A stretch of DNA of 64,000 bases from Winslowiella toletana. Lineage in GTDB: Bacteria; Pseudomonadota; Gammaproteobacteria; Enterobacterales; Enterobacteriaceae. Made by a program: the position numbers and the translations under genes. The notes beneath the pieces are model-generated. The model made no database searches. It was not told the DNA's origin and saw only the letters and a program-made list of their open reading frames with translations. The stretch's first letter is position 1. Each line of letters starts with the position of its first letter. Positions 1 through 14,688 of this stretch are shown here, in pieces. The stretch lies in contig NZ_JAGGMQ010000001.1 of NCBI RefSeq assembly GCF_017875465.1, positions 2,418,001-2,482,000 of the forward strand. The letters are read 5' to 3'.

Positions 1-1379
1 CGCTGGTGGCGATCGGTGGCGCGGTAAAACGTGCTGATAGCGCGAAACAGGTGCATCAGAGCATGGATACTGTCGGCATGTTCCAGCCAGTCACCAAATA
101 TGCGGTTGAGGTCAATTCCCCCGACGCGCTGGGTGAAGTGCTGTCAAACGCGTTTCGCAGCGCAGAGCTGGGCCGTCCGGGCGGCGCTTTTGTCAGTCTG
201 CCGCAGGATATTATTAATCAGCCGGTAAGCGGCAATGTGCTGAAGCACAACGGTAATCTGTTACTCGGACCGGCGCCGGACAGTGCGATCGATGCCGTTG
301 CCCGCGAAGTGGCGACAGCGAAAAATCCGGTGATTTTACTGGGGCTGATGGCCAGTCAGCCGGAAAATGCCGCAGCGCTGCACCGGTTGCTGGAGCGCAG
401 CCATATTCCGGTTACCAGCACCTATCAGGCGGCGGGTGCGGTTCGGCAGTCACACTTTTCCCGTTTCGCTGGCCGGGTGGGCTTATTTAATAATCAGGCC
501 GGTGACCGTCTGCTGCGGCAGGCCGATCTGATTATCACCGTCGGTTACAGTCCGGTGGAGTATGAACCGGCAATGTGGAATAGCGGCAATGCCACGCTGG
601 TGCATATTGATGTGTTGCCGGCAGATACCGATAACTGCTATCTGCCTGATGCCGAGCTGGTAGGCGATATCGCCGCCACCCTCGATAAACTGGCGCAATG
701 CATCGCCTCGCCGCTGCATCTGAGCAGCGCCTCGGCGGAAATCCTGCAGGATCGTCAGACCCAGCGTCAGCTGCTGGCGCTGCGCGGTCATCAGCTGGAT
801 CAGTTTGCCCTGCACCCATTACGTATTGTGCGCGCGATGCAGGACATTATTAACAGCGATGTCACCTTAACCGTGGATATGGGGAGTTTTCATATCTGGA
901 TTGCGCGCTATCTCTACAGTTTCCGCGCGCGCCAGATAATGATCTCTAACGGTCAGCAAACCATGGGCGTCGCTTTGCCATGGGCTATCGGCGCATGGCT
1001 GGTGGATCCAGGCCGCAAAGTGGTTTCGGTTTCCGGCGACGGTGGTTTTATGCAATCCAGTATGGAGCTGGAAACCGCCGTGCGGCTTAAGGCTAATATC
1101 CTGCATATTATCTGGGTGGATGATGCTTACAATATGGTAGCGATGCAGGAAGAGAAAAAGTATCAGCGTGTTTCCGGCGTTAAATTTGGCGCTATCGATT
1201 TTAAGGCCTACGCCGAAGCCTTTGGCGCCGCCGGTTTTGCGGTCGACAGCGCACAGGCGCTGGAACCCACGCTGCGTAAAGCGATGGATGTTGCCGGTCC
1301 GGCGATCGTTGCGATACCGGTCGACTATGCCGATAACCATCTGCTGATGGGACAGCTGCATCTCAGTCAGATTCTCTGA
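1..1379 (+). CDS. budB: Catabolic acetolactate synthase (3' part, 5' end outside window)
   Basis: ThDP-dependent enzyme condensing two pyruvates to acetolactate, the first step of the cytoplasmic butanediol/acetoin pathway. The frame is open from base 3 without a start, so the N-terminal substrate and cofactor region is missing; about 459 residues remain of a usual ~560. Visible are the central domain ([23 protein letters not shown]) and the ThDP/Mg domain with [14 protein letters not shown] followed about 27 residues later by DDAYN. The whole matches the Klebsiella BudB/AlsS type, not the biosynthetic IlvB/IlvI/IlvG type. It has no FAD-type large-subunit tail. budA would be expected upstream but cannot be seen. 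Little doubt about the family; symbol by recalled similarity. Confidence 0.93.
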   Translation, partial: LVAIGGAVKRADSAKQVHQSMDTVGMFQPVTKYAVEVNSPDALGEVLSNAFRSAELGRPGGAFVSLPQDIINQPVSGNVLKHNGNLLLGPAPDSAIDAVAREVATAKNPVILLGLMASQPENAAALHRLLERSHIPVTSTYQAAGAVRQSHFSRFAGRVGLFNNQAGDRLLRQADLIITVGYSPVEYEPAMWNSGNATLVHIDVLPADTDNCYLPDAELVGDIAATLDKLAQCIASPLHLSSASAEILQDRQTQRQLLALRGHQLDQFALHPLRIVRAMQDIINSDVTLTVDMGSFHIWIARYLYSFRARQIMISNGQQTMGVALPWAIGAWLVDPGRKVVSVSGDGGFMQSSMELETAVRLKANILHIIWVDDAYNMVAMQEEKKYQRVSGVKFGAIDFKAYAEAFGAAGFAVDSAQALEPTLRKAMDVAGPAIVAIPVDYADNHLLMGQLHLSQIL

Positions 1380-1493
1380 TTCTGCATGGTGAAAGCTGGC
1401 GGCCGCATGCTGCCAGCTACGCCAGGTTATCGTCAGCAGTGGCCCGGTTTACGGCGTATCTGGTGGCATAAGCCAAATTATTTTCGTCGCCAG

Positions 1494-1505
1494 CGAAACG
1501 TTTCG
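1494..1505. promoter_or_regulatory. Upstream RbsR-type operator
   Basis: Perfect 12-bp palindrome CGAAACGTTTCG, the core of a LacI-family operator. It lies 78 bp (centre to centre) upstream of a second copy next to rbsD. The rbsR gene closes the same operon, so RbsR is the obvious ligand (inference). Two sites at this distance would permit looping. Confidence 0.75.
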
Positions 1506-1569
1506 ATGGCGATCACAAATTCATCATATCCTCGTTGTGTTCCTCTGCGCTTTTTTTACACTCCCGATC

Positions 1570-1585
1570 AGCGAAACGTTTCGCT
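1570..1585. promoter_or_regulatory. rbsD-proximal RbsR operator
   Basis: Perfect 16-bp palindrome AGCGAAACGTTTCGCT, ending 12 bases before the rbsD start. It is the same core sequence as the known E. coli RbsR operator and is placed to block initiation of the operon. Confidence 0.85.
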
Positions 1586-1597
1586 CTGGAGTGAAAG

Positions 1598-2017
1598 ATG
1601 AAAAAAGGCACCTTACTGAATTCTGAAATTTCTTACGTGGTTTCCCGTCTCGGTCATACCGATAGCCTGGTGATCTGCGATGCTGGTTTACCTGTTCCGG
1701 CAGGCCCGCAGCGTATCGATCTGGCGCTGACGCACGGTATTCCCAGCTTTTTGCGGGTCGCTGAAGTCGTAACCAATGAGATGCAGGTAGAAAGCGCCAT
1801 CATCGCGGAAGAGATGAAGCAGCATAATCCGCAACTTCACGACGAACTGGTCGCTCTGCTCGAAACATTGCAACAACTTCAGGGAAATACCATCAGTATC
1901 CGTTACACCAGCCATGAACAGTTCAAACAACAGACTCAGCGTAGTCAGGCGGTCATTCGCAGCGGAGAGTGCTCTCCGTATGCGAATGTCATCCTGGTCG
2001 CTGGCGTGACCTTCTGA
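1598..2017 (+). CDS. rbsD: D-ribose pyranase
   Basis: Interconverts the beta-pyranose and beta-furanose forms of D-ribose so that ribokinase receives furanose. The protein is 139 residues, the normal length. The N-terminal [15 protein letters not shown] segment carries His20 and Asp28, the catalytic pair of the RbsD/FucU family. It is the first gene of rbsDACBKR, starting right after a perfect RbsR operator, with a GGAGTGA ribosome-binding site before the ATG. rbsA follows after 7 bases, so the two are co-translated. Confidence 0.97.
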   Translation: MKKGTLLNSEISYVVSRLGHTDSLVICDAGLPVPAGPQRIDLALTHGIPSFLRVAEVVTNEMQVESAIIAEEMKQHNPQLHDELVALLETLQQLQGNTISIRYTSHEQFKQQTQRSQAVIRSGECSPYANVILVAGVTF

Positions 2018-2024
2018 GGCTGGT

Positions 2025-3536
2025 ATGCAACCGTTACTGCAACTGAAAGGCATTGATAAATCCTTCCCGGGCGTAAAAGCGCTCTCCGGGGCTGCGCTGG
2101 CGGTTTATCCGGGACGCGTTATGGCGCTGGTGGGCGAAAACGGCGCCGGTAAATCCACCATGATGAAAGTGCTGACCGGCATCTACAGCCGCGATGCCGG
2201 ATCGCTGTTGTGGCTGGGCAATGAAACCAGCTTTAGCGGTCCGAAAGCCTCCCAGGAAGCCGGGATTGGCATTATCCATCAGGAACTTAACCTGATCCCA
2301 CAGCTCAGCATCGCGGAAAATATTTTCCTCGGTCGTGAATTTGTTAACCGCTTTGGCCGCATCGAGTGGAAAAAGATGTACCGCGCCGCCGATGCGCTGT
2401 TACAGCGTCTGAATCTGCGTTTTGACAGCCATAAGCTGGTAGGCGATTTATCGATTGGCGATCAGCAGATGGTGGAAATCGCTAAGGTGCTTAGCTTTGA
2501 GTCAAAAGTGATCGTGATGGACGAGCCGACCGATGCGCTGACGGACACCGAAACCGTGTCGCTGTTTCGCGTGATCAATGAGCTGAAAGCGCAGGGTTGC
2601 GGCATCGTCTATATCTCGCACCGGATGAAAGAGATTTTTGAAATTTGCGATGACGTCACTGTATTCCGCGATGGCCAGTTTATTGCCGAGCGCACGGTGG
2701 AGAGCCTGAGCGAAGAGTCGCTAATCGAAATGATGGTGGGTCGTAAGCTGGAAGAGCAATATCCGCGTCTTGATAAAGCGCCGGGTGAAGTACGCCTTAA
2801 GGTGGAAAATCTTAGCGGACCGGGCGTCGACAGTATCAGTTTTACGCTGCGCAAAGGCGAAATCCTCGGAGTGGCTGGCCTGATGGGCGCCGGGCGTACC
2901 GAACTGATGAAAGTGTTATACGGCGCGCTGCCGCGTACCAGCGGTAAAGTGACGCTGGACGGGCGTGAGGTGCTGACCCGTTCACCGCAGCAGGGGCTGG
3001 CAAATGGCATTGTTTATATCTCTGAAGATCGTAAACGTGACGGCCTGGTGCTGGGAATGTCGGTAAAAGAGAATATGTCGCTGACGGCGCTGCGCTACTT
3101 CAGCCATGCCGGTGGACGTCTGAAGCACGCGGAAGAGATGCAGGCGGTGGGCGACTTTATCCGTCTGTTTAATGTGAAAACGCCCTCCATGGAGCAGCCG
3201 ATTGGTCTGCTTTCCGGCGGCAACCAGCAAAAAGTGGCGATTGCCCGCGGACTGATGACCCGTCCAAAGGTGTTAATTCTTGATGAACCGACGCGTGGCG
3301 TGGATGTCGGCGCCAAGAAAGAGATCTATCAGCTGATTAACCAGTTTAAAGAAGAAGGGCTGAGCATCATCCTGGTGTCGTCCGAAATGCCGGAAGTGAT
3401 CGGCATGAGCGATCGCATTCTGGTGATGCATGAAGGCCGCCTGAGCGGTAATTTCCCGATTGAACACGCCACACAGGAAGCCCTTATGGCTGCGGCCGTG
3501 GGCAAGCAACACAGCGAGGAGTTAGCACATTTATGA
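2025..3536 (+). CDS. rbsA: Ribose ABC transporter, ATP-binding protein
   Basis: Double-nucleotide-binding-domain ATPase that powers ribose import with RbsB and RbsC. It has 503 residues. Domain 1 has Walker [10 protein letters not shown] (37-45) and a Walker B followed by DEPTDAL. Domain 2 has the degenerate [12 protein letters not shown] loop, a [14 protein letters not shown] signature and DEPTRGVD, typical of CUT2 sugar importers in which the second site is partly degenerate. The stop overlaps the rbsC start by four bases (ATGA). Confidence 0.97.
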   Translation: MQPLLQLKGIDKSFPGVKALSGAALAVYPGRVMALVGENGAGKSTMMKVLTGIYSRDAGSLLWLGNETSFSGPKASQEAGIGIIHQELNLIPQLSIAENIFLGREFVNRFGRIEWKKMYRAADALLQRLNLRFDSHKLVGDLSIGDQQMVEIAKVLSFESKVIVMDEPTDALTDTETVSLFRVINELKAQGCGIVYISHRMKEIFEICDDVTVFRDGQFIAERTVESLSEESLIEMMVGRKLEEQYPRLDKAPGEVRLKVENLSGPGVDSISFTLRKGEILGVAGLMGAGRTELMKVLYGALPRTSGKVTLDGREVLTRSPQQGLANGIVYISEDRKRDGLVLGMSVKENMSLTALRYFSHAGGRLKHAEEMQAVGDFIRLFNVKTPSMEQPIGLLSGGNQQKVAIARGLMTRPKVLILDEPTRGVDVGAKKEIYQLINQFKEEGLSIILVSSEMPEVIGMSDRILVMHEGRLSGNFPIEHATQEALMAAAVGKQHSEELAHL

Positions 3537-4504
3537 GTACGCAAAGTTTACCTGCACGCCGTCGCCTGATTAGCAAAGCGTGGCTGCTGGAGCAGAAATC
3601 GCTGATAGCCCTGATTGTGCTGATCGTTATCGTTTCCAGCCTCAGCCCGAATTTTTTTACCGTTAATAACCTGTTTAATATTCTGCAGCAGACGTCGGTC
3701 AACGCCATTATGGCGGTGGGTATGACGCTGGTGATTTTAACTTCCGGCATCGACCTGTCGGTCGGCTCGCTGCTGGCGCTGACCGGCGCGGTGGCGGCCT
3801 CGCTGGTGGGCATGGAAGTGAATGCGCTGGCGGCGGTCGCCGCTTCGCTGGCGCTCGGCGCCTTTATCGGCGCGATTACCGGCACCATTGTCGCCCGAGG
3901 CAAAGTACAGGCATTTATCGCCACGCTGGTAATGATGTTGCTGCTGCGTGGCGTCACCATGGTTTATACCAACGGCAGTCCGGTTAATACCGGTTTTGAC
4001 GCCAATGCCGACCTGCTGGGCTGGTTTGGCATTGGTCGCCCGCTGGGCGTGCCAACGCCAATCTGGATTATGGCGGTCGTCTTTCTGCTGGCGTGGTACA
4101 TGCTGCATCATACTCGTTTAGGACGCTACATCTACGCGCTTGGCGGTAACGAAGCGGCAACCCAGTTGTCCGGCATCAACGTTAACCGGGTGAAAATCAT
4201 TGTCTATTCGCTGTGCGGCATGCTGGCGGCACTGGCGGGAAGTATCGAAGTTGCACGTCTCTCTTCGGCGCAGCCAACGGCAGGTACCGGTTATGAGCTG
4301 GATGCGATTGCGGCGGTAGTGCTGGGCGGTACCAGCCTGGCGGGCGGTAAAGGACGCATTGTTGGCACACTGATCGGTGCGCTGATCCTTGGGTTCCTGA
4401 ATAACGGACTGAATTTATTAGGTGTTTCTTCTTACTACCAGATGATCGTTAAAGCAGCGGTAATTTTGCTGGCGGTGCTGGTGGATAACAAAAGCAGTAA
4501 ATAA
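3533..4504 (+). CDS. rbsC: Ribose ABC transporter, permease
   Basis: Inner-membrane channel of the ribose importer, a CUT2 family permease of 323 residues. It has strongly hydrophobic segments throughout and the family stretch [16 protein letters not shown] near residue 65. It is translationally coupled to rbsA by overlap. It is followed by a palindromic repeat element before rbsB, so rbsC and rbsB mRNA levels may differ. Confidence 0.97.
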   Translation: MSTQSLPARRRLISKAWLLEQKSLIALIVLIVIVSSLSPNFFTVNNLFNILQQTSVNAIMAVGMTLVILTSGIDLSVGSLLALTGAVAASLVGMEVNALAAVAASLALGAFIGAITGTIVARGKVQAFIATLVMMLLLRGVTMVYTNGSPVNTGFDANADLLGWFGIGRPLGVPTPIWIMAVVFLLAWYMLHHTRLGRYIYALGGNEAATQLSGINVNRVKIIVYSLCGMLAALAGSIEVARLSSAQPTAGTGYELDAIAAVVLGGTSLAGGKGRIVGTLIGALILGFLNNGLNLLGVSSYYQMIVKAAVILLAVLVDNKSSK

Positions 4505-4510
4505 CCCTCG

Positions 4511-4575
4511 ATACCCGTCATTCTTCAAGTTGCAGGCGCGTTGGCTGCGCCTGCAACTTGAATTATTTAGGGTAT
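4511..4575. repeat. Palindromic enterobacterial repeat between rbsC and rbsB
   Basis: The ends are short inverted repeats (ATACCC / GGGTAT). Inside is a 16-bp perfect stem, 4524-4539 (TTCAAGTTGCAGGCGC) with 4547-4562, around a 7-base loop. It resembles the widespread miniature intergenic element of Yersinia, Serratia and Erwinia that starts ATACCCGTCATnCTTCAAGTTGCA and ends TTGAATTATTTAGGGTAT (recalled, not searched). Its position suggests an mRNA-stability hairpin that could raise rbsB expression relative to rbsAC. Confidence 0.75.
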
Positions 4576-4596
4576 ATCCCTGACAGGAAATAAAAA

Positions 4597-5472
4597 ATGA
4601 AAAAACTGACTGCACTTGCCGTATTACTTAGCGCCACCCTGAGCGCCAATGCGCTGGCGAAGGACACCATTGCTTTAGTGGTGTCTACCCTGAATAACCC
4701 ATTTTTCGTTTCACTGAAGGATGGCGCACAGAAAGAAGCGGACAAACTGGGTTATAACCTGGTGGTGCTGGATTCACAGAACAACCCGGCAAAAGAGCTG
4801 GCTAACGTGCAGGATCTGACAGTGCGTGGCACCAAACTGTTACTGATCAACCCAACCGATTCTGATGCGGTTGGTAACGCAGTGAAAATGGCCAATCAGG
4901 CCAATATCCCGGTGATCACCCTCGACCGCGTAGCAGCGCAGGGCACGGTGGTCAGCCATGTGGCTTCGGATAACCGCTTCGGCGGCAAAATGGCCGGTGA
5001 CTTTATTGCCAAAAAGCTCGGTGAAGGCAGCAAAATCATCGAACTGCAGGGACTTGCCGGTACTTCCGCCGCGCGCGAACGCGGCGAAGGCTTTAAACAG
5101 GCTGCCGATGCACACAAATTTAATATCCTGGCCAGCCAGCCTGCTGACTTCGACCGTACTAAAGGTCTGAATGTGATGCAAAACCTGCTGACTGCTCATC
5201 CTGACGTGCAGGCAGTGTTTGCCCAGAACGATGAAATGGCGTTGGGTGCGCTGCGTGCATTACAAACCGCAGGCAAATCTGATGTAGTGGTGGTGGGTTT
5301 TGATGGCACCGCTGACGGTGTGAAAGCGGTTGAAGGCGGCAAACTGGCCGCGACCGTGGCGCAGATGCCGGAGCAGATCGGGGTTATTGGCGTGCAAACC
5401 GCCGATAAAGTGCTGAAAGGCGAGAAAGTCAGAGCGATCAATCCGGTAGACCTGAAGCTGGTCACCAAATAA
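4597..5472 (+). CDS. rbsB: Periplasmic D-ribose-binding protein
   Basis: Captures ribose in the periplasm and delivers it to RbsAC; in E. coli it also signals to the Trg chemoreceptor. The protein has 291 residues with a clear signal peptide: KK start, hydrophobic core, cleavage after ANALA before KDTIALVV. The mature protein shows the family opening [16 protein letters not shown] and the ligand-region segments [10 protein letters not shown] and [12 protein letters not shown]. It has an AGGAAA ribosome-binding site. It is separated from rbsC by a palindromic repeat and from rbsK by a hairpin. Confidence 0.97.
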   Translation: MKKLTALAVLLSATLSANALAKDTIALVVSTLNNPFFVSLKDGAQKEADKLGYNLVVLDSQNNPAKELANVQDLTVRGTKLLLINPTDSDAVGNAVKMANQANIPVITLDRVAAQGTVVSHVASDNRFGGKMAGDFIAKKLGEGSKIIELQGLAGTSAARERGEGFKQAADAHKFNILASQPADFDRTKGLNVMQNLLTAHPDVQAVFAQNDEMALGALRALQTAGKSDVVVVGFDGTADGVKAVEGGKLAATVAQMPEQIGVIGVQTADKVLKGEKVRAINPVDLKLVTK

Positions 5473-5492
5473 ATCAAAGAAAAGCAGAGCAC

Positions 5493-5516
5493 TGCGCCAC
5501 CCTGTCCGGTGGCGCA
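5493..5516. promoter_or_regulatory. Hairpin between rbsB and rbsK
   Basis: Perfect 9-bp stem TGCGCCACC / GGTGGCGCA with a 6-base loop, followed by only four T (CACTTTTCAGG). It is a weak or partial terminator, or a 3' stabiliser of the rbsB message. Such a signal would lower expression of rbsK and rbsR relative to the abundant binding protein (inference). Confidence 0.6.
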
Positions 5517-5536
5517 CTTTTCAGGATGTTTTACAT

Positions 5537-6466
5537 ATGACTAAAACCGGTAAACTGGCTGTTCTTGGCAGCATCAATGCAGATCATATCCTCAATCTGG
5601 CGCAGTTTCCGCGTCCGGGCGAAACGGTGATCGGTAAGCAGTATCAGATCGCGTTTGGCGGCAAAGGGGCGAATCAGGCGGTGGCTGCCGGTCGTAGCGG
5701 CGCGGATAGCGCTTTTATTGCCTGCGTTGGTGAAGATGATATTGGCGAGCGCGTGCGTCAGCAGCTGGCGAAAGACCGTATTGATATCAAGCCGGTAGAG
5801 GTTATTGCCGGGGCTTCAACCGGAGTGGCGCTGATTTTTGTTAATGGTGACGGTGAAAACTCCATCGCCATCCATGCCGGCGCCAATGCGGCGTTAACCC
5901 CGGCGCTGGTTAGCCGTCATCAGCAAACTATTGCCGATGCTTCAGCACTGCTGATGCAGCTGGAATCGCCGCTGGATAGCGTGCTGGCCGCCGCGCGAAT
6001 TGCGCAGCAACATCAGACTCAGGTGATCCTTAATCCCGCTCCGGCGATTCCACTTTCCGATGAGCTGCTGGCGCTGGTGGATATGATTACCCCGAATGAA
6101 ACCGAAGCGGAAATCCTTACCGGCATTCCGGTTCGCAACGATGAAGATGCTGCCCGTGCCGCCGCCGTGCTGCATGGCAAGGGCATCAGTAAAGTGCTGA
6201 TTACACTCGGCAGCCGTGGCGTCTGGTTGAGTGATAACGGTCAGGGCCAGCGTATTGCCGGTTTCCGTGTCACTGCCGTCGATACCATTGCGGCAGGGGA
6301 TACCTTTAATGGTGCGTTGATTACCGCGTTGCTTGAACAGCAGCCGATGGATCAGGCGGTGCGCTTTGCGCATGCCGCAGCAGCGATTGCCGTTACACGT
6401 CCGGGCGCGCAGCCTTCCGTTCCATGGCGCGAAGAGATTGATAGCTTCCTGCTGCAGCAGAGGTAA
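5537..6466 (+). CDS. rbsK: Ribokinase
   Basis: Phosphorylates D-ribose to ribose 5-phosphate with ATP. It has 309 residues, the family length. PfkB-family signature 1 is [15 protein letters not shown] near residue 40; signature 2 is [13 protein letters not shown] with the catalytic Asp of the AGD motif. It begins after a short hairpin behind rbsB. The 3' end contains the ribosome-binding site of rbsR. Confidence 0.97.
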   Translation: MTKTGKLAVLGSINADHILNLAQFPRPGETVIGKQYQIAFGGKGANQAVAAGRSGADSAFIACVGEDDIGERVRQQLAKDRIDIKPVEVIAGASTGVALIFVNGDGENSIAIHAGANAALTPALVSRHQQTIADASALLMQLESPLDSVLAAARIAQQHQTQVILNPAPAIPLSDELLALVDMITPNETEAEILTGIPVRNDEDAARAAAVLHGKGISKVLITLGSRGVWLSDNGQGQRIAGFRVTAVDTIAAGDTFNGALITALLEQQPMDQAVRFAHAAAAIAVTRPGAQPSVPWREEIDSFLLQQR

Positions 6467-6471
6467 GTATC

Positions 6472-7473
6472 CTGGCCACTATGAAAGATGTCGCCCGTTT
6501 AGCGGGCGTATCGACCTCGACGGTCTCCCACGTCATTAATAACAATCGTTTTGTTAGCGATGCGGTGCGCGAAAAAATTGATGCCGCCATCCAACAGCTT
6601 AACTACGCCCCGTCGGCGCTGGCGCGGAGCCTGAAAATTAAACAGACCCGCACCATCGGCATGCTGCTGACCGCCAGCAGCAACCCGTTTTATGCTGAAG
6701 TGGTGCGTGGCGTGGAAAATAGCTGTTATCAGCGTGGCTATAGTCTGGTGCTGTGTAATACCGAAGGCGATGAAGAGCGCATGAACCGCAGTCTGGAAAC
6801 GTTGCTGCAAAAGCGGGTGGATGGATTGTTGATCATGTGTACTGAAAGCCATCTGCCTTCGGCAGAGATCCTTAATCGCTACCCGACTATTCCATCGGTG
6901 ATGATGGACTGGGCGCCGTTTGAAGGCGGCAGCGACATTATTCAGGATAACTCGCTGCTGGGCGGCGAGCAGGCTACCGCTTACCTGATTACGCGTGGTT
7001 ATACGCGTATTGCCTGTATCGCCGGTCCGCAGGATAAAACCCCGGCGCGCATGCGTCTGGACGGTTACAAACAAGCGATGGCCAGCGCCGGATTGCCGGT
7101 TCTGCCGGGCTATATTGTGGAGAGTGACTTTGAATTTCAGGGCGGTTATAACGCAATGAATCAGCTGCTGGCGCTGAACCCGCTGCCGCAGGCGGTGTTT
7201 ACCAGCAATGATGCGATGGCGGTGGGGGTTTATCACGCATTGTATCAGGCCGGATTGTCGGTACCGCAGGATCTTGCGGTGATTGGTTACGATAATATTG
7301 AGCTGGCGCGCTATATGACGCCGCCATTAACCACCATTCATCAACCCAAAGATGAGCTGGGCGCGCTGGCGATTGATACTATTATTCAGCGCCTTACCGA
7401 TCCCGGCATCAGCAAGCAGCTGTTAGTGCTGACACCGGAGTTAATCGAACGCGCTTCGGTAGGCGAGATTTAA
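6472..7473 (+). CDS. rbsR: Ribose operon repressor, LacI family
   Basis: Ribose-responsive repressor with an N-terminal LacI helix-turn-helix ([19 protein letters not shown]) and a periplasmic-binding-like effector domain. The start is uncertain. The first ATG (6481) lies 17 bases after the only good Shine-Dalgarno (AGAGG at 6459-6463). A CTG at 6472, 8 bases after it, encodes L/M-A-T before that ATG, matching the MATM beginning of E. coli RbsR. I give the CTG start; the ATG gives 330 residues. The stop overlaps the convergent hsrA stop by four bases. It presumably binds the two palindromes in front of rbsD. Confidence 0.9.
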   Translation: MATMKDVARLAGVSTSTVSHVINNNRFVSDAVREKIDAAIQQLNYAPSALARSLKIKQTRTIGMLLTASSNPFYAEVVRGVENSCYQRGYSLVLCNTEGDEERMNRSLETLLQKRVDGLLIMCTESHLPSAEILNRYPTIPSVMMDWAPFEGGSDIIQDNSLLGGEQATAYLITRGYTRIACIAGPQDKTPARMRLDGYKQAMASAGLPVLPGYIVESDFEFQGGYNAMNQLLALNPLPQAVFTSNDAMAVGVYHALYQAGLSVPQDLAVIGYDNIELARYMTPPLTTIHQPKDELGALAIDTIIQRLTDPGISKQLLVLTPELIERASVGEI

Positions 7474-8873
7474 GCGCTTTTTTTGCGTTTTTCACGATTG
7501 GCAATCAGATGACGCCCATCGCCCGGTTTTAATAACATAAACACCAGCGCCGACAATATTGTTACCACACCCATCGTCAGGAAGGTCGCATGGAAATGGT
7601 CAACGGTTGTGCCGTCGAAATTCTGATACATGCGCAGCACCGCGGCGCTGACCGCCACGCCAAAACCGATCGCCAGCTGCTGAGTCACCGCCAGCATGCT
7701 GTTGCCGCTACTGGCGTTCTCATCGGTTAAGTCCGCCAGCGTAATCGTATTCATCGCCGTAAACTGCGTCGACATCGCCATTCCCAGCACAAACAGCGGC
7801 GCCACTATCATCAATACGCCCATGCCCGGTGACTGTAGCGAGAAGGTGGTAATCAGTACGCCAATAATGCAGGTGATCGCCACCAGGGTTTTACGATAGC
7901 CAAGCCAGCGCAGCACCTGGGTAACCGTAGACTTCGCCAGAATTGAACCCAGTGCGGTAGGCGCCATCATGCAGCCGGCGAGAATCGCCGAATAGCCAAA
8001 ACCAACCTGTAGCATCAGCGGCATCAGGAACGGAATACAACCGGTGCCCAGCCGTGAGGCGATATTACCGATAATGCCGACCGAGAAGGTGCGGGTTTTA
8101 AACATCGGCAAGCCAATCAGCGGCATCGGGTGATGGCGCGCATGCAATATATAGAAGAGAAGCAGTAAGACCCCTCCCAGTAACACCGCCGCCGCAATAC
8201 CTCCGCTCACAATCTGTTCGCCAAGCAGTTCAATACCGCTCGATACCAGCACCAGACCGAAACCAAACAGCAAGAAGCCGGTGAGATCAAAGCGGCGACG
8301 CGGCGTGGTGAAGTCCGGCATATATTTGCGCGCATAGAGAATGCCGAGAATGCCTATAGGAATGTTAATCAGGAAGATCCAGTGCCAGGTGGCGTAAGTC
8401 ACCATCACGCCGCCGAGCAGCGGACCAAGAATCGGGCCGACCAGTCCGGGCATGGTGACGAAGTTAAGTACCGGCAGCAGTTCACTGCGTGGATAAGCAC
8501 GCAATAACGCCAGTCGGGCTACCGGCATCATCATCGCGCCACCCACGCCCTGTATGACACGGGAAATCACCAGCATGCTTAACGAACCCGATAACGCACA
8601 GGCCAGTGACCCCAGGGTGAATAGCGACACCGCCGCGATAAACACTTTACGCGTGCCATAACGGTCGGCCAGCCAGCCGCTGACCGGAATCAGCATCGCC
8701 ACCGTCAGGGTGTAGCTGATGACCGCCGACTGCATCGCCAGCGGCGAACGGTTAAGACTCTGTGCTATTGCGGGCAGGGCGGTGTTCAGAATAGTGGCAT
8801 CCAGTGCCTGCATAAAAAACGCCATAGCAGCAATCCACGGAAGACCGGCCATGCTGCGTGCGGATTTGATCAT
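7470..8873 (-). CDS. hsrA: MFS transporter HsrA, DHA2-type
   Basis: Inner-membrane major-facilitator protein, 467 residues with about 14 hydrophobic segments, of the DHA2 drug:H+ antiporter type. The beginning [20 protein letters not shown] and the segment [12 protein letters not shown] are close to E. coli HsrA (YieO). The substrate is not established. It is convergent with rbsR (4-base overlap) as in E. coli, but the yieP gene that follows hsrA in K-12 is absent: the rRNA promoter region comes next. Confidence 0.92.
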   Translation of the reverse strand: MIKSARSMAGLPWIAAMAFFMQALDATILNTALPAIAQSLNRSPLAMQSAVISYTLTVAMLIPVSGWLADRYGTRKVFIAAVSLFTLGSLACALSGSLSMLVISRVIQGVGGAMMMPVARLALLRAYPRSELLPVLNFVTMPGLVGPILGPLLGGVMVTYATWHWIFLINIPIGILGILYARKYMPDFTTPRRRFDLTGFLLFGFGLVLVSSGIELLGEQIVSGGIAAAVLLGGVLLLLFYILHARHHPMPLIGLPMFKTRTFSVGIIGNIASRLGTGCIPFLMPLMLQVGFGYSAILAGCMMAPTALGSILAKSTVTQVLRWLGYRKTLVAITCIIGVLITTFSLQSPGMGVLMIVAPLFVLGMAMSTQFTAMNTITLADLTDENASSGNSMLAVTQQLAIGFGVAVSAAVLRMYQNFDGTTVDHFHATFLTMGVVTILSALVFMLLKPGDGRHLIANREKRKKSA

Positions 8874-9065
8874 TGAGCGTCCTTTTCTTCTTATTTAACG
8901 CATTGGAGTGACGGGATAAACGCGTTAGCTGTAAAGATAACATCTTCTTTGTCGCCATTATTATCGCAAATTCCGCGTGTCAGGCTGAAAAATAGTCGTT
9001 AAAAGGCTGTTTTTGCACCTTTTGGCTAAAATTAAACCGGTCAGTCATTTTTTTATAATAAACAC

Positions 9066-9093
9066 TTGTCACCCGTCAGGAACTCCCTATAAT
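9066..9093 (+). promoter_or_regulatory. rRNA promoter P1
   Basis: -35 TTGTCA (9066-9071), 16-base spacer, perfect -10 TATAAT (9088-9093), then a GC-rich discriminator (GCGCCTCC). The spacing and discriminator are typical of growth-rate and ppGpp-controlled rrn P1 promoters. The AT-rich TTTTTTTATAATAAA stretch just upstream can act as an UP element. Confidence 0.85.
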
Positions 9094-9161
9094 GCGCCTC
9101 CACTGACACGGAACAACGGCTTACACAGCGCGGTGTCAGGAAGAGAAAAGTAAATAAATAC

Positions 9162-9189
9162 TTGACTCTGAAGGTGGAAAGCGTAATAT
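9162..9189 (+). promoter_or_regulatory. rRNA promoter P2
   Basis: -35 TTGACT (9162-9167), 16-base spacer, -10 TAATAT (9184-9189), about 96 bases downstream of P1, the tandem layout of enterobacterial rrn operons. Confidence 0.8.
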
Positions 9190-9228
9190 ACGCCACCTCG
9201 CAGCAGCAGACGAAGTCGCTGATTGCAC

Positions 9229-9240
9229 TGCTCTTTAACA
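9229..9240 (+). promoter_or_regulatory. rrn leader boxA antitermination signal
   Basis: TGCTCTTTAACA is the boxA sequence where NusB/NusE assemble the rRNA antitermination complex. A second copy of the same type (ATGCTCTTTAAAAA, 11361-11374) lies in the spacer before 23S. Confidence 0.8.
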
Positions 9241-9386
9241 ATTTATCAGACAATCTGTGTGGGCACTCGCAGGGTTGATATCGCAAACCATCCCCGGATG
9301 GAAAAAATTTGAAATATCAAGTCTCAAGAGTGACTACTATATTCATTACGAATAACAGTTTTAATTCTTTGAGCATCAAGCTTTTT

Positions 9387-10928
<1,542 letters not shown>

Positions 10929-11001
10929 CCTATGTGAAGATGCCCCGCGCAGTGCCCACACAGATTGTCTGATGAAAGTAACGAGCAGAAAAAACCTCTA
11001 C

Positions 11002-11078
<77 letters not shown>

Positions 11079-11228
11079 AATTTGTATTCATGCTGCGTTA
11101 TGCACTCGGTCGTTTACCAGAGTAAACTTCCCTCCTGCATGCCTTGCCTGAATCCAAATTAACATTCGTGTTCTTAAACGGATGTGACTCCTGGTGAGTG
11201 GTAGTAAAGGTCTCTGCAGTAACTGTAT

Positions 11229-11304
11229 GGGGCTATAGCTCAGCTGGGAGAGCGCCTGCCTTGCACGCAGGAGGTCAGCGGTTCGATCCCGCTTAGCTCC
11301 ACCA
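11229..11304 (+). tRNA. alaT: tRNA-Ala(TGC)
   Basis: 76-nt cloverleaf beginning GGGGCTATAGCTCAG, anticodon TGC, T arm GGTTCGATCCC and encoded CCA. It is the second spacer tRNA, making this an Ile-Ala type rRNA operon. Confidence 0.98.
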
Positions 11305-11502
11305 TACCGTTACTAAAAAATACTTCAGAGCACACCGGCAACGGTATGCTGCGAAGTATTATGCTCTTTAAAAATCCGGAACAAGCTGAAAATTGAAACG
11401 ATATGTCGTCTCATTTCTCCGTAATAAGAAATGAAGCACGATATATTCGAGTCTCTCAAATGCTTGCAGCCCCGAGGGTCGAAAGACACTTCCGGGTTGT
11501 GA

Positions 11503-14410
<2,908 letters not shown>

Positions 14411-14522
14411 ACAACACCAGAAGTGTTTTGGTGAGCGTTGAGAGAGACGCGACAGTATTCAGCTTGTTCATAAACGGATTAATTTGTGTGGTCAGCGGAG
14501 TGACGGCATAAATAACAGAATT

Positions 14523-14642
14523 TGCCTGGCGGCTTTAGCGCGGTGGTCCCACCTGACCCCATGCCGAACTCAGAAGTGAAACGCCGTAGCGCCGATGGTA
14601 GTGTGGGGTCTCCCCATGCGAGAGTAGGGAACTGCCAGGCAT
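14523..14642 (+). rRNA. rrf: 5S ribosomal RNA
   Basis: 120 nt, TGCCTGGCGGCTTTAGCGC to AACTGCCAGGCAT, with the ends pairing. No tRNA follows it. Confidence 0.98.
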
Positions 14643-14655
14643 CAATTAAACAGAC

Positions 14656-14686
14656 AAGCCTCATGCGAAAGCATGAGGCTTTTTTG
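14656..14686 (+). terminator. rRNA operon terminator
   Basis: 11-bp stem AAGCCTCATGC / GCATGAGGCTT with a GAAA tetraloop and T run. It lies 14 bases after 5S and ends just before the convergent mobB stop. Confidence 0.93.
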
Positions 14687-14688
14687 TG

